From Rhodophyticola sp. CCM32 (GTDB taxonomy: Bacteria > Pseudomonadota > Alphaproteobacteria > Rhodobacterales > Rhodobacteraceae): a stretch of DNA of 64,000 bases. A model generated the notes under the pieces. The model was not told the DNA's origin, ran no database searches, and was given only the letters and a program-made list of their open reading frames with translations. The stretch spans positions 1,612,001 to 1,676,000 of the forward strand of contig NZ_CP038492.1 in the NCBI RefSeq assembly GCF_004751985.1. The letters are read 5' to 3'. The translations under genes were made by a program, and so were the position numbers. Positions 27,507 to 36,861 of the stretch are shown here, piece by piece; positions within the stretch are counted from its first letter, which is position 1, and every line of letters starts with the position of its first letter.

Positions 27507-28259
27507 TCAGCCCAGAAGACCGAGGGCGGGGAAGGTTTCCAGAAGCCAGAAGGCAAAGCTGGAAAATGTGCCCAGCATCAGCGCCATGCCGACCGCGACC
27601 AGCAACAGGCCCATGACCCGTTCGATGGTCTTCATATGGTGTTTCAGCCGGGTCATCACCCCCATGGCGTTCTCGATAAACGCCGCGGCCAGAAGAAATG
27701 GCAGCCCCAGACCAAGGGCATAAATCCCCAGAAGGGCGGTGCCCCGCTGAACGCTGCTTTCCGTCGCAGCAATCGACAGGATCGCGCCCAGTTGCGGGCC
27801 GATACAAGGCGTCCAGCCGAATGCGAAGGCCAGACCCAGAATATAGGCCCCAAAGGCAGACCCGCCCCGGTTGCCGGCATCCAGCCGCGCCTCCCGATCC
27901 AGAATGGGGATACGGAAAACTCCCAGAAAATGCAGGCCGAAAATGATGATCACCGCCCCGGATATCTGGGCCAGAAGCATCTGGTTGGCCAGGAAGAACT
28001 GCCCGAATATCGATGCGGTAAAGCCCAGAAACAAAAACACAGTGGACAGGCCAAGCACAAAACACATCGCGGCCTTCACCGCCTTGCGCCTCGCCGCGCC
28101 GGTCGCGGCCATCTCATGCATGGAGATACCGCCCAAATAGGCAAGATAGGGCGGCACAATGGGCAAAACGCATGGGCTCAGAAAGCTCAACACACCGGCG
28201 CTGAGTGCGACCAGCATCGCAGGTAAAAGCGATGCGTCGAATATGTCGATCCCGAACAT
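27507..28259 (-). CDS. ccdA: CcdA-like cytochrome c biogenesis / thiol-disulfide transporter
   Basis: 250 residues, six membrane helices. Key Cys in LSFLSPCVLPIVPPYLAYLGG (helix 1) and GWTPCIGPQLGAIL (helix 4). It carries electrons from thioredoxin to the periplasm for cytochrome c maturation. Divergent from the tusA-like gene, 92 bp between starts. Confidence 0.92.
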   Translation of the reverse strand: MFGIDIFDASLLPAMLVALSAGVLSFLSPCVLPIVPPYLAYLGGISMHEMAATGAARRKAVKAAMCFVLGLSTVFLFLGFTASIFGQFFLANQMLLAQISGAVIIIFGLHFLGVFRIPILDREARLDAGNRGGSAFGAYILGLAFAFGWTPCIGPQLGAILSIAATESSVQRGTALLGIYALGLGLPFLLAAAFIENAMGVMTRLKHHMKTIERVMGLLLVAVGMALMLGTFSSFAFWLLETFPALGLLG

Positions 28260-28351
28260 ATGCCCTCCCTATCCCGGTGCGGGGCAAAGGTCACGTAGCA
28301 CGCGGTCACATATCCGTGGACAGTGTTACAGGCGCGATTTATGTGGGCTTG

Positions 28352-28579
28352 ATGGAATACGATCTGGAGATTGATGCCCGCGGGCTGCTGTGCCCCCTGC
28401 CTGTGCTGCGGTTGCGCAAACGGATGGAGGCTTTGACCAGCGGTCAGGTGGCACGGCTTCTGGCCGATGATCCGGCGGCTTTCGTGGATGTCCCGCATTT
28501 CTGCGCCGAACAGGGGCACGGGTTTCTGGGCAGCGAAACACTGGCGGGGGCGACGGCCTATCTGGTGCGAAAGGGCTGA
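28352..28579 (+). CDS. TusA-family sulfurtransferase
   Basis: 75 residues from ATG 28352. The diagnostic LDARGLLCPLPVL-type motif is present (here IDARGLLCPLPVLRLRK) with the acceptor Cys in CPxP. Handles persulfide sulfur for thiouridine or cofactor synthesis. A longer in-frame upstream extension lacks similarity. Followed by a twin-hairpin repeat. Confidence 0.88.
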   Translation: MEYDLEIDARGLLCPLPVLRLRKRMEALTSGQVARLLADDPAAFVDVPHFCAEQGHGFLGSETLAGATAYLVRKG

Positions 28580-28586
28580 CCAAGGC

Positions 28587-28626
28587 GGAAAACTCCAGTT
28601 TTCCACATGGAATTCTGGAGAATTCC
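28587..28626. repeat. 40-bp twin-hairpin element
   Basis: GGAAAACTCCAGTTTTCC (28587-28604), spacer ACAT, GGAATTCTGGAGAATTCC (28609-28626). It begins 8 bp after the tusA stop and ends 24 bp before the potA stop, between convergent genes. Confidence 0.85.
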
Positions 28627-28649
28627 AGCGCGCCCCCCGGCTGCGGCGC

Positions 28650-29744
28650 TTATGTGAAAAGCACCATCGCGCGGGCATCCCAGGCCAGATCGGCCCGGTC
28701 CCCCCGCTCCAGCACCCGGCGCCCCGGCATATTCCGCATCGAGACCTGCACAATGCTGGTCGTGCCCTCAAGACGGATATCGTAATAGGTCATGTCGCCG
28801 TAATAGATGCGTTCCTCAACAACCCCTTGGGCAACCCGTTCGGCGCTTTGGCCGTCAAACACCAGGGTCATGCTTTCAGGGCGCAAGCCGATACTGGCCG
28901 CGCCGCTGGTGCCGGTAGGGCATTGCCCCGGGTCCAGCCTGGCCCGCCCCAGCCCCGCCACCTCGATTTCAATCTCCGGGCCGGATGTATCTGTCACCGT
29001 TGCGGGCAGGAAATTCATCATTCCGACAAACGCCCCCACCTGCCTGTTGGCGGGGCGGCGATAGAGATCCTGCGGCGGGGCCAGTTGCGCGATCTGCCCC
29101 TCAAACATCACCGCGATCCGGTCTGACATGATCAGCGCTTCCTCCTGATCATGGGTCACAAGAATGAAGGTGATCCCGACCTGGCGCTGCAACCGGCGCA
29201 ACTCGGTCTGCATCTGTTCGCGCATTTTCTTGTCCAGCGCCGAAAGCGGCTCATCCAGCAGCAACACCTTCGGCTTCAGGATCAGCGCCCGCGCCAGCGC
29301 CACCCGCTGCCGTTGCCCGCCAGACAGGGCATGGGCCGCGCGGGTGCCATAGCCCTCCAGCCCCACCATTTCCAGCGCCTCGCCTATGGCGGTTCTTTTC
29401 CCCGCCCGGCTCATGGGGGATTTGCGCAGGCCAAAGCCCACATTCTCCGCCACGCTCAGATGCGGAAAGATCGCATAGCTCTGAAACACCATATTGGTGG
29501 GCCGCCTGTTCGGCGGAACACCCTCCATATCGCGGCCATCCAGCACGATCCGGCCTGCACTGATTTCCTCAAACCCTGCAATGGCGCGCAGCAATGTGGT
29601 CTTGCCACAGCCCGAGGGGCCCAGAAGCGAAAAGAACTCGCCCTGCCCGATCTCGGCGGTAATGCCGCGCAGGGCGTGATACTCCCCATAATATTTCTGC
29701 ACGGCTTCCAGCGTGATGATCGGCCCGGATGTTGCAATGGTCAC
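28650..29744 (-). CDS. potA: ABC transporter ATP-binding protein, PotA type
   Basis: 364 residues from GTG 29744 (GGAGG 7 nt upstream; overlaps the potC stop by GTGA). Walker A GPSGCGKTT, signature LSGGQRQRVALARAL, Walker B KVLLLDEPLSALD, switch His in VTHDQEEAL. The C-terminal TOBE domain is present. Energises polyamine-type uptake with the two following permeases (gene order on transcript: potB, potC, potA). Confidence 0.9.
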   Translation of the reverse strand: MTIATSGPIITLEAVQKYYGEYHALRGITAEIGQGEFFSLLGPSGCGKTTLLRAIAGFEEISAGRIVLDGRDMEGVPPNRRPTNMVFQSYAIFPHLSVAENVGFGLRKSPMSRAGKRTAIGEALEMVGLEGYGTRAAHALSGGQRQRVALARALILKPKVLLLDEPLSALDKKMREQMQTELRRLQRQVGITFILVTHDQEEALIMSDRIAVMFEGQIAQLAPPQDLYRRPANRQVGAFVGMMNFLPATVTDTSGPEIEIEVAGLGRARLDPGQCPTGTSGAASIGLRPESMTLVFDGQSAERVAQGVVEERIYYGDMTYYDIRLEGTTSIVQVSMRNMPGRRVLERGDRADLAWDARAMVLFT

Positions 29745-30540
29745 AGGTAGCCTCCGGTATCTTTCAGCCCGGCCCGGCGCAGGCCACGGCGGCGAAAATA
29801 TTCGGCAATGATCAGCAGAATGATCGACAGAAGCACAAGGATCGTCCCAAGCGCCATGATCACCGGCAACCGGCCCGGAAAGCGCAACTGCCCCCACAGA
29901 TAGACCGGCAATGTCGGTTCATTGCCCGACAGGAAAAACGCGATGATGAACTCATCCAGCGAGATCGTGAAACAGATCAGCAGCGCGGCAATGATGCCCG
30001 GCATCACCAGCGGCAGGGTCACCAGCCGGAAGGTGGACATTCTGGTCTCGCCCAGATCGACTGCGGCCTCTTCCAGGCTTTGATCCATATTTGCGAAACT
30101 GCCGTTCAGAATGGCAATGGCAAAGGGCGTGCAGATCAGCACATGGCCCGCGATCACCGTCCAGATAGATGGCGCGAGACCCACCTGCAGCATCGCAACC
30201 AGCAGCGAGACCGCGACAATGATCTCGGGCAGGACCAGCGGCAGCATGATGAAGCCCAGAATGCCGCCCTTGGCCGGAAAGCTGTGCCGGTTGCCCGCCC
30301 GGGCGGCAAAAAGGCCCAGACAGGTGGACAGCACGGCAGTGGTGACCGCGATGAAGAGGGAATTGAGCGTGGCGTCATGCAACGCCTCGGTCCGGCCCAG
30401 TTCGATGAACCAGTGAAAGGTGATCCCCTGCAGGGGAAGGCGATGATCGTGCCATCGTTGAAGGCGAAGACCGGCAACAGGATGATCGGCGCATAGAGAA
30501 ACACCAGATAGGCAATCGCGTATATGCGCAGGCCCTTCAT
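29741..30540 (-). pseudogene. potC: ABC permease, PotC type, with a one-base frameshift
   Basis: ATG 30540 starts MKGLRIYAIAYLVFLYAPII and ...FNDGTIIAF, but near 30433 the frame breaks; the rest (ALHDATLNSLF onward to 29741, with the permease loop SLEEAAVDLGETRMSTFRLVTLP split here only for reading) is in another frame. Adding one C to the CCCC run at 30433-30436 restores a 266-residue PotC. The gap lies next to a CCCCTGCAGGGG palindrome, so a sequencing error is as likely as a real mutation. Confidence 0.8.
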
Positions 30541-31409
30541 CTGCTGCGGGTCCAGCGGCGTGTGGCCAGAACCAGCACCAGCGAGATCAATGTCACGCTG
30601 AGCATGGCGATGACCGCCAGCGTTGCACCCATGGGCGCATTGTTCAGGCGCATGAACTGGGTCTGGATCATATTCGCAATCATCGTGCCGCCGGACCCGC
30701 CCACCAGACGCGGGGTGACATAATCGCCGATGGTCGGGATGAAGACGATCAGTATGGCGGCCAGAACGCCGGGCATGGCCAGCGGCAGGGTCACCCGGAA
30801 GAACGTGGCGGTGCGGCTTTCCCCCAGATCGCGGGCAGCCTCCAGCAGGCTGCGGTCAATCTTTTCCAGGCTCACGAAAATCGGCAGGATCGCAAAAGGC
30901 GCAAAGGCATGGGCCAGCGTGATCACCACCGCGTTGGCGTTATAGAGAATCCAGCTGAGCGGTTCGTCAATGATGCCAAGGCTGATCAGCGTGCCGTTGA
31001 CCGGCCCGTCATAGGCCAGGATCACCCGCCACAGGAACACCCGGATCAGATAGCTGGTCCAGAACGGGATGGTGATCAGGAACAGCCAGAGCGATTTACG
31101 CGCGGGGCGCACCTGAAAGCTGACGAAATAGGCGATGGGAAAGGCCAGAAGCACGGTCGCCGCCGTCACCGCTCCCGCAATGCGCAACGAGCGGAACAGA
31201 AGCTCGGAATAAAGCGGGTCGGTCACCGCCTCCCGGTAGTTATTGAGCGTGAAACTCCGGTCGATGGTCAGGAAATCCTGGGTCCAGAAACTGAACAGCA
31301 CAATTGTGCCCAACGGCGCGGCCAGCATCACCAGCGCATAGATCAGCGGTGGAGAGACCTGAACAAGCCCCAGCGCCGCGTCTGTTCTGAACCGGTGCTT
31401 CAACGGCAT
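30537..31409 (-). CDS. potB: ABC permease, PotB type
   Basis: 290 residues, six membrane helices and the EAA-like loop LLEAARDLGESRTATFFRV. The start at 31409 has only a weak ribosome site. A better one (GAGGGAAG) stands before ATG 31462, which opens a 20-codon frame ending at 31400, so either a short upstream ORF or another one-base error lies at the N-terminus. Overlaps potC (ATGA). Confidence 0.85.
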   Translation of the reverse strand: MPLKHRFRTDAALGLVQVSPPLIYALVMLAAPLGTIVLFSFWTQDFLTIDRSFTLNNYREAVTDPLYSELLFRSLRIAGAVTAATVLLAFPIAYFVSFQVRPARKSLWLFLITIPFWTSYLIRVFLWRVILAYDGPVNGTLISLGIIDEPLSWILYNANAVVITLAHAFAPFAILPIFVSLEKIDRSLLEAARDLGESRTATFFRVTLPLAMPGVLAAILIVFIPTIGDYVTPRLVGGSGGTMIANMIQTQFMRLNNAPMGATLAVIAMLSVTLISLVLVLATRRWTRSR

Positions 31410-31771
31410 GCCGCCACCCGGCGGGGGTATGCGGCCTTCGGGGGCTTGGGGCCCTGGCTCATATATCTTCCCTCTCAGACCATGGTGAAAACAGTATCAC
31501 GAGATCAGGAAACGGAAAGCACCGTCTGGAGGCGGGGCATAGTAATTTCAAACCCGGTTTCCGCCTGCCCGAACCGATGCCGCGAAACCGGGCAGATTGC
31601 TGCGAAACAGATCACTGTTATATGGTTTCCGGTCATGCATCTGGTCCACCCTTTTGCGGCTGGTCAGCAGGGTCTCGCGGATCGTGACCCTGCGCCTTGA
31701 TCCGGGTCAAAGAGCCCGGGGGATCATGACCGGCATTCCCATACTGCCGCCGCAGGTCTATCGTGGTCTCC
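31410..31771. other. Intergenic region upstream of divergent potB and lipoprotein gene
   Basis: About 360 bp containing the leader side of the potBCA unit and the promoter side of the plus-strand lipoprotein gene. The short ORF 31462-31400 (minus) begins after a good GAGGGAAG site. No further gene, no strong inverted repeat and no dispersed-repeat copy were seen. Confidence 0.5.
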
Positions 31772-32455
31772 ATGCGCCTGACAGTTTTTCTGATCTGCCT
31801 GACCCTTGCCGCCTGTGGCCGCCCGCTGACCCCGGCAGAGCGTGCCTTTGTCAGCGGGGTGCAGGGCCCGGGGCTGGATGTGGACCACGTGCGGATTGTC
31901 GAGAATCCGCTGATCGGCCTGTCGACGCGCAGCTATCCGGTACGGCCCAGAACCACCTGCCGGGAAAGGATTTTCCCCGAACCCGAAGGTGAGACAATCG
32001 AGGGGCGCGTTGCGGGCGTTGTGCTGTTCAACCGGCTGCATGTGCGCGAGGATTACGCGATACCCGATTATATCCGCACTGCGGATGGCGGCATGCACCT
32101 GGTCGCCGCGATGTTCTTTGCCCATGAGATGACCCATATCTGGCAATGGCAGAACCGGGAGATCACAGGCTATCATCCCGCCCGCGCCTTTGCCGAACAT
32201 CTGCGCACCGAGGACCCCTATCTTTTCGATGGCGACAGCACATTCGCCTTTCTGGATTACGGTTATGAACAACAGGCCAGTCTGGTGGAGGAATATGTCT
32301 GCTGCCGGACCCTGGACCCGGATGGCGCCCGCACCGGACGGCTGGAGCGGTTATTGCAACAGGTGATGCCGGTGACCCCCTTGCAGTCCAGTTCAGACGG
32401 GGTGAGGGTATATCTGCCCTGGGAGGGTGTGGAGTTACAGGGGATTTGTTCGTAG
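31772..32455 (+). CDS. Lipoprotein with HExxH zinc-peptidase motif
   Basis: 227 residues. Signal peptide MRLTVFLICLTLAAC with a lipobox Cys at 15. The motif AHEMTHIWQWQ (His ~119, Glu, His) is a metallopeptidase-type zinc site, followed by acidic residues (TEDPYLFDGDS) and LVEEYVCC where a third ligand Glu could lie. The family is not recognised; function may be peptidase or structural. ATG 31772 gives the best signal peptide. Confidence 0.65.
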   Translation: MRLTVFLICLTLAACGRPLTPAERAFVSGVQGPGLDVDHVRIVENPLIGLSTRSYPVRPRTTCRERIFPEPEGETIEGRVAGVVLFNRLHVREDYAIPDYIRTADGGMHLVAAMFFAHEMTHIWQWQNREITGYHPARAFAEHLRTEDPYLFDGDSTFAFLDYGYEQQASLVEEYVCCRTLDPDGARTGRLERLLQQVMPVTPLQSSSDGVRVYLPWEGVELQGICS

Positions 32456-32482
32456 AATCCCCCGGTTTATCAGAGGTTTGGA

Positions 32483-32929
32483 ATGACTCATCAGGCATTG
32501 ATCATGCTGGCGGCCGGGATCGGCATACCGCTTCTGGCCGCGCTGAATGCCAGATTGGGCGCGAATATCGGGTCGCCAGCGGCGGCAGCGCTGATCCTGT
32601 TCATCGTGGCGCTGCTGGCCACGGGTGTCGCCCTTGTGCTCAGCGGCGGGGCGGCGGCGCTGTCGGAACTGCCGGATCAGCCCAGACATCTGTTTCTGGC
32701 CGGTTTGCTGGTCGCCTTCTATGTTCTGTCAATCACCTGGGTTGCGCCTACATTCGGGGTCGGGAACGCGGTGTTTTTCGTGTTGCTCGGGCAGTTGATC
32801 TCGGCCGCCGCGATTGACCATTTCGGGCTGTTCGGCGCGCAGACCGCCAGCCTGTCTCCGATACGGGCGGCAGGAATTTTCGTGATGGCAGCCGGGGTTG
32901 CCCTGACGCAATTTGCGTCCCGCGGGTAG
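32483..32929 (+). CDS. DMT-superfamily membrane protein, YdcZ/DUF606 type
   Basis: 148 residues, five hydrophobic helices. It resembles one half of a drug/metabolite transporter: ARLGANIGSPAAAALILF at the start, GLLVAFYVLSITWVAP in the middle, and GAQTASLSPIRAAGIFVM near the end. Substrate unknown. Followed by a twin-hairpin repeat. Confidence 0.82.
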   Translation: MTHQALIMLAAGIGIPLLAALNARLGANIGSPAAAALILFIVALLATGVALVLSGGAAALSELPDQPRHLFLAGLLVAFYVLSITWVAPTFGVGNAVFFVLLGQLISAAAIDHFGLFGAQTASLSPIRAAGIFVMAAGVALTQFASRG

Positions 32930-32974
32930 AACAGCACTCAAATCCTGCACCACCCGGCACAAGGCCGAGAGGGT

Positions 32975-33014
32975 GGAAAACTCCAGTTTTCCACAGGGAA
33001 TTCTGGAGAATTCC
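32975..33014. repeat. 40-bp twin-hairpin element
   Basis: GGAAAACTCCAGTTTTCC (32975-32992), spacer ACAG, GGAATTCTGGAGAATTCC (32997-33014). Identical in both hairpins to the copy at 28587. Located between the convergent DMT and ABC-F genes. Confidence 0.85.
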
Positions 33015-33059
33015 GGCGCTCAGGCTTTGCGGCGAATACCGGTTTCGCTGCAGGTCATT

Positions 33060-34889
33060 TCAACTGCCCTGCCCTTCAGCCTTTTCCGCAAGCATCAGCC
33101 AGTCGTCTTCGGCCTCTGACAGGGATGTCTGGCGCGCGGTCAACGCCTCTGTCGCCTTGCGGAATTTCACCGGCTCTCTCGTGAACAGGTCAGGATCGGC
33201 CAGAAGGCTTTCCAGCCGGGCAATCTCCACTTCCAACCGGGCAATCACCTGCGGCAGTTCCTTCAGGCGATGCGCCTCGGTAAAGGACAGGGCGGGTTTC
33301 GGTTTTGCCCCTGCCCCGGCAACCGGTTTTGCAGCCACTGGGCGGGAGGGTTTCGCCGCCACTTTCCCCGGTTCCGCCCGAGCGCCCCGCTGTGCCTGAT
33401 AATCGCTCCAGCCCCCGGCATAGATCGTGGCCTGCCCATCGCCCTCCATCGCCACGGTGGTGGTGGCAACCCGGTCCAGAAAATCCCGGTCATGGCTGAC
33501 CAGCAACACGGTGCCCGGATACTCACCAAGCAGATCCTGCAACAGGTCAAGCGTCTCCACATCCAGATCATTGGTGGGTTCGTCCAGCACCAGCAGGTTG
33601 GAAGACCGCGCCATGATCCGAGCCAGCAGCAGGCGGGCCTTTTCGCCGCCCGAGAGCGATCTGACAGGCGCCCGGGCCTGGGCCTCATCGAACAGGAAAT
33701 CCTTCAGATAGCCCACCACATGGCGCGGCTGGCCACGCACCAGCACCTGATCAGACCGGCCATTCACCCCCATGAGCGGGTCATTGGTCAGACTGTCCCA
33801 AAGCGTTGCCTCCGGGTCCAGCGCGCTGCGGGTCTGATCGAACACCGCCATCTCGATCCCGGTGCCAAGGGTCACCTGCCCCGTATCAGGCGCCGCCTGA
33901 CCGGTCAGCAGGTTCAGCAAGGTGGTTTTGCCCGCCCCGTTGGGGCCGACAAAGGCAATGCGATCCCCCCGCAGGATGCGCAGATCGAAGGAGGAAAGGA
34001 TAAGCTTGTCCCCGTAACGTTTTGAAATCCCTTTGGCTTCAATCACCCGCTTGCCTGATTGTGTGCCCGTCTCAAGCACCATGCCGGCAGTGCCCTGCCG
34101 CCGGATCATGCCTGCACGTTCCGCCCTGAGATCGCCCAGGGCGCGGACCCGGCCCATATTGCGCTTGCGCCGGGCCGAGATGCCCTCCACCGCCCATCGG
34201 CCCTCCGCCTTGATCTTGCGGTCCAGCTTGTGGCGGGCGAGGTCTTCCTCTTCCCATGTCTTGTCGCGCCAGGCTTCGAAATCGGCAAAACCCTTTTCCT
34301 GGCGGCGCACCCTGCCCCGATCCACCCAAAGCGTGGCGCGGGTGAGCGCGGTCAGAAACGCCCGGTCATGTGAGATCAGCACATAGGCCGTGCGGGTTTG
34401 GGACAGTTCGGCCTCAAGCCAGCGGATCGCCGCGATATCCAGATGGTTGGTCGGTTCATCCAGAAGCATCAGATCCGGCGCTTCGGCCAGCACCCGGGCC
34501 AGCGCGGCGCGGCGGCGTTCCCCGCCCGAGGCTTTGGCAATGTCCGCCTCAAGCGGCAGTTTCAGCCCCTCGGCCGCCGCCTCGACCCGCCAGGCCTGAT
34601 CGGGGCCAAGACGGGCCAGGGCATAATCGCCAAGCGTGGCAAACCCGGCAAATTCCGGCTCCTGCTCCATATAGCCGGTATGGCTGCCGGGTGGCAGGGT
34701 CCTTGTGCCGCTATCAGCTTCAACAAACCCCGACATCACCTTGAGAAGCGTTGATTTTCCCGATCCGTTGCGCCCCACAAGCGCAACCCGGTCGCCCTCC
34801 TGCACCACAAGGTCCAGACCGGAAAATACCGGATCACCGCCGAAGCTTAGCGAGATGTCATTGAGTTGCAGCAAAGGGGCGCGGGCCAT
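33060..34889 (-). CDS. uup: ABC-F ATPase, Uup-like
   Basis: 609 residues, two ABC domains without membrane segments. Walker A GRNGSGKST (~40) and GPNGAGKTT (~315); signature SGGERRRAALARVL and SLSGGEKARLLLARI. A positively charged C-terminal coiled coil (from ~520) is typical of Uup. Such proteins act on ribosomes or Holliday-type DNA. Upstream of the cyclophilin genes but with a 160-bp gap. Confidence 0.88.
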   Translation of the reverse strand: MARAPLLQLNDISLSFGGDPVFSGLDLVVQEGDRVALVGRNGSGKSTLLKVMSGFVEADSGTRTLPPGSHTGYMEQEPEFAGFATLGDYALARLGPDQAWRVEAAAEGLKLPLEADIAKASGGERRRAALARVLAEAPDLMLLDEPTNHLDIAAIRWLEAELSQTRTAYVLISHDRAFLTALTRATLWVDRGRVRRQEKGFADFEAWRDKTWEEEDLARHKLDRKIKAEGRWAVEGISARRKRNMGRVRALGDLRAERAGMIRRQGTAGMVLETGTQSGKRVIEAKGISKRYGDKLILSSFDLRILRGDRIAFVGPNGAGKTTLLNLLTGQAAPDTGQVTLGTGIEMAVFDQTRSALDPEATLWDSLTNDPLMGVNGRSDQVLVRGQPRHVVGYLKDFLFDEAQARAPVRSLSGGEKARLLLARIMARSSNLLVLDEPTNDLDVETLDLLQDLLGEYPGTVLLVSHDRDFLDRVATTTVAMEGDGQATIYAGGWSDYQAQRGARAEPGKVAAKPSRPVAAKPVAGAGAKPKPALSFTEAHRLKELPQVIARLEVEIARLESLLADPDLFTREPVKFRKATEALTARQTSLSEAEDDWLMLAEKAEGQGS

Positions 34890-35052
34890 GGCAGCCTGCT
34901 AGGCACCATGGGACACAAGGTCAAGCCGTCAGTTGCCAAGCATCCCGTCCCCATCGGGTCAGAACGCATGATAGGCGAAGGCAAAGAGACATCATGGGGC
35001 AGATCACGGCCCGGCCCTGCTCACGCGGCTGTGCGATTGTCTGATGGCGCCG

Positions 35053-35649
35053 TTATTCGGTTGCGGCTTCCTCCGGCGCAGGTTCAGACTCAGGGTCATG
35101 GTCCAGCACGCGCAGCGCCACCATCCGGTCCGGCGCGCCGATCACAGCACCGTTCTGGCCGCGACCGATCTTGATCGCGTCCACGACATCCATGCCGCCC
35201 ACAACCTCGCCGACAACGGTATACTCCCCGTTCAGCGAGGGATATTCCTCGAACATGATGAAGAACTGGCTGTTGGCGGAATCCGGGTCCCCGGCGCGGG
35301 CCATGCCGACAATGCCGCGTTCAAAAGGCCAGTCGGAAAACTCCGCCGCCAGATCGGGACCGTCAGAACCGCCCCGGCCCGCATAGCGCATATCCTGCCC
35401 CAGACGGCCATATTGCACATCGCCGGTCTGGGCCATGAACCCGTCAATCACCCGGTGGAAGACAACATCATCATAAGCGCCATCCTCTGCCAGCGCCGTG
35501 ATCCGTTCCACATGGCCCGGGGCAAGCTCTTCAAACAGGTCGATGACAATCGTGCCCTCGGCCTCGCCCGCGACGTCAATCTCAAGCCCCGTGGCCAGCA
35601 CCGGGCTGGCCACAAGAAGGCATATGGCGGCAATGGCTGGCTTACGCAT
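35053..35649 (-). CDS. Periplasmic cyclophilin-type peptidyl-prolyl isomerase
   Basis: 198 residues with a signal peptide (cut after VLAT). The catalytic region is complete: VVFHRVIDGFMAQTGD, NSQFFIMF and the YTVVGEVVGGMDVVD segment. An acidic tail follows. Speeds proline isomerisation in exported proteins. Overlaps the cytosolic paralogue by 8 nt. Confidence 0.92.
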   Translation of the reverse strand: MRKPAIAAICLLVASPVLATGLEIDVAGEAEGTIVIDLFEELAPGHVERITALAEDGAYDDVVFHRVIDGFMAQTGDVQYGRLGQDMRYAGRGGSDGPDLAAEFSDWPFERGIVGMARAGDPDSANSQFFIMFEEYPSLNGEYTVVGEVVGGMDVVDAIKIGRGQNGAVIGAPDRMVALRVLDHDPESEPAPEEAATE

Positions 35650-36142
35650 CGGCGGCCACTTTGACGCTGATCATCGTGTCAGGTGTCGCGGGCGGCTCCC
35701 CCATGGTGATCGCATCCACATGGTCCATCCCGTCGATCACCCGGCCATAGACGGTATATTGCCCGTTCAGAAAGTGATTGTCCGAAAAGTTGATGAAAAA
35801 CTGGCTGTTGGCAGAGTTCGGGTTCTGCGAGCGGGCCGCGCCAAGCGTGCCCCGGTCATGGGGCAGTTTCGAGAATTCCGCCGGCAGATCAGGCTTGTCG
35901 GACCCGCCGGTGCCCGCCGCGCGCAGATTGCCCCCCTCCTTGCCATGGGCCACATCGCCGGTCTGGGCCATGAACCCGTCAATCACCCGGTGGAAGACCA
36001 CACCGTCATAAGACCCGTCGCGGGCCAGTTCCTTCATCCGCGCGCTGTGCTGAGGCGCCACATCGGGCATCAGTTCAATGGTGACCATACCGCCGGACAG
36101 CTCTATCAGGATGGTGTTTTCAGGGTCTTTGATCTCGGCCAT
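35642..36142 (-). CDS. ppiB: Cytosolic cyclophilin-type peptidyl-prolyl isomerase
   Basis: 166 residues, no signal peptide. Catalytic Arg in VVFHRVIDGFM, then GGSDKPDLPAEFS, NSQFFINFSDN and YTVYGRVIDGMDHVD. A tandem duplicate of the downstream periplasmic gene; the two share the same core and probably arose by duplication with one copy gaining a signal peptide. Confidence 0.93.
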   Translation of the reverse strand: MAEIKDPENTILIELSGGMVTIELMPDVAPQHSARMKELARDGSYDGVVFHRVIDGFMAQTGDVAHGKEGGNLRAAGTGGSDKPDLPAEFSKLPHDRGTLGAARSQNPNSANSQFFINFSDNHFLNGQYTVYGRVIDGMDHVDAITMGEPPATPDTMISVKVAADA

Positions 36143-36214
36143 GTGGTGCTCCTATATCTGCATTCGCGGCGGACCCTACTGCCACGGCGCGGAAAGGAAA
36201 AGCATATAGAAGCT

Positions 36215-36360
36215 GCCCTATAGCTTCGGCCTGAAATTCCACACCATCCCCCACCACCCTTTCGCCCGGCAGCACCGCCGGGCAGCATCTGAGCCGCCCC
36301 CACGGGGCGCAGGCGCTGCCCTCTGCATAATACATATATGGTGCAGAATTTTAGGGTGCC
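36215..36360 (+). repeat. Dispersed GC-rich repeat, full copy 2
   Basis: Starts at CTATAGCTTCGGCCTGAAAT, includes the CCGGCAGCACCGCCGGGCAG hairpin and ends with the A/T-rich ACATATATGGTGCAGAATTT stretch. Between ppiB start and coaD stop, both minus-strand. Confidence 0.75.
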
Positions 36361-36366
36361 GCGCCC

Positions 36367-36861
36367 TTACCCCCGGAATTTGCCCAGAAGCGCCTGATGC
36401 ACGGCGGCGGGTACGAAATGAGAGACATCGCCATCCAGCCGCGCGATTTCCTTGACCAGTTTCGAGGCGATGGCCTGCCGGTCCGCCTCGGCCATCAGAA
36501 ACACGGTCACGATCTCTGCATCCAGCTTGCGGTTCATGCCAACCATCTGAAATTCATATTCAAAATCCGCCACCGCGCGCAGGCCGCGAATGATGATCCC
36601 GGCACCCACATCCCGGGCGCAGTCAATCAGCAGGTTCTCGAACGGATGCACGACAATCTCGGTGCCGTTCTTTTCGGCCAGAACCGCACATTCCGCCTCG
36701 ACCATCGCCACGCGTTCCTCCAGCGTGAACAACGGCCCCTTGTCGCGGTTGATCGCAACCCCGATCACCAGCCGGTCCACCAATTGACAGGCGCGCCGGA
36801 TGATATCCACATGACCAAACGTAATCGGGTCAAAAGTGCCCGGGTACAACCCTACACGCAT
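36367..36861 (-). CDS. coaD: Pantetheine-phosphate adenylyltransferase
   Basis: 164 residues from ATG 36861 (MRVGLYPGTFDPITFGH). Fourth step of CoA synthesis. HxGH-type nucleotidyltransferase: TFGHVDII at the N-terminus, RGLRAVADFEYE in the middle, and the GDVSHFVPAAV loop near the end. Longer in-frame extension to 36990 is rejected because MRVGLYPGT is the usual start. Confidence 0.95.
   Translation of the reverse strand: MRVGLYPGTFDPITFGHVDIIRRACQLVDRLVIGVAINRDKGPLFTLEERVAMVEAECAVLAEKNGTEIVVHPFENLLIDCARDVGAGIIIRGLRAVADFEYEFQMVGMNRKLDAEIVTVFLMAEADRQAIASKLVKEIARLDGDVSHFVPAAVHQALLGKFRG

Noticed and set aside
30427..30438. CCCCTGCAGGGG palindrome as an operator inside potC
   Set aside because: It is within coding sequence, encodes the expected residues once the missing base is restored, and is best seen as a spot prone to sequencing error.
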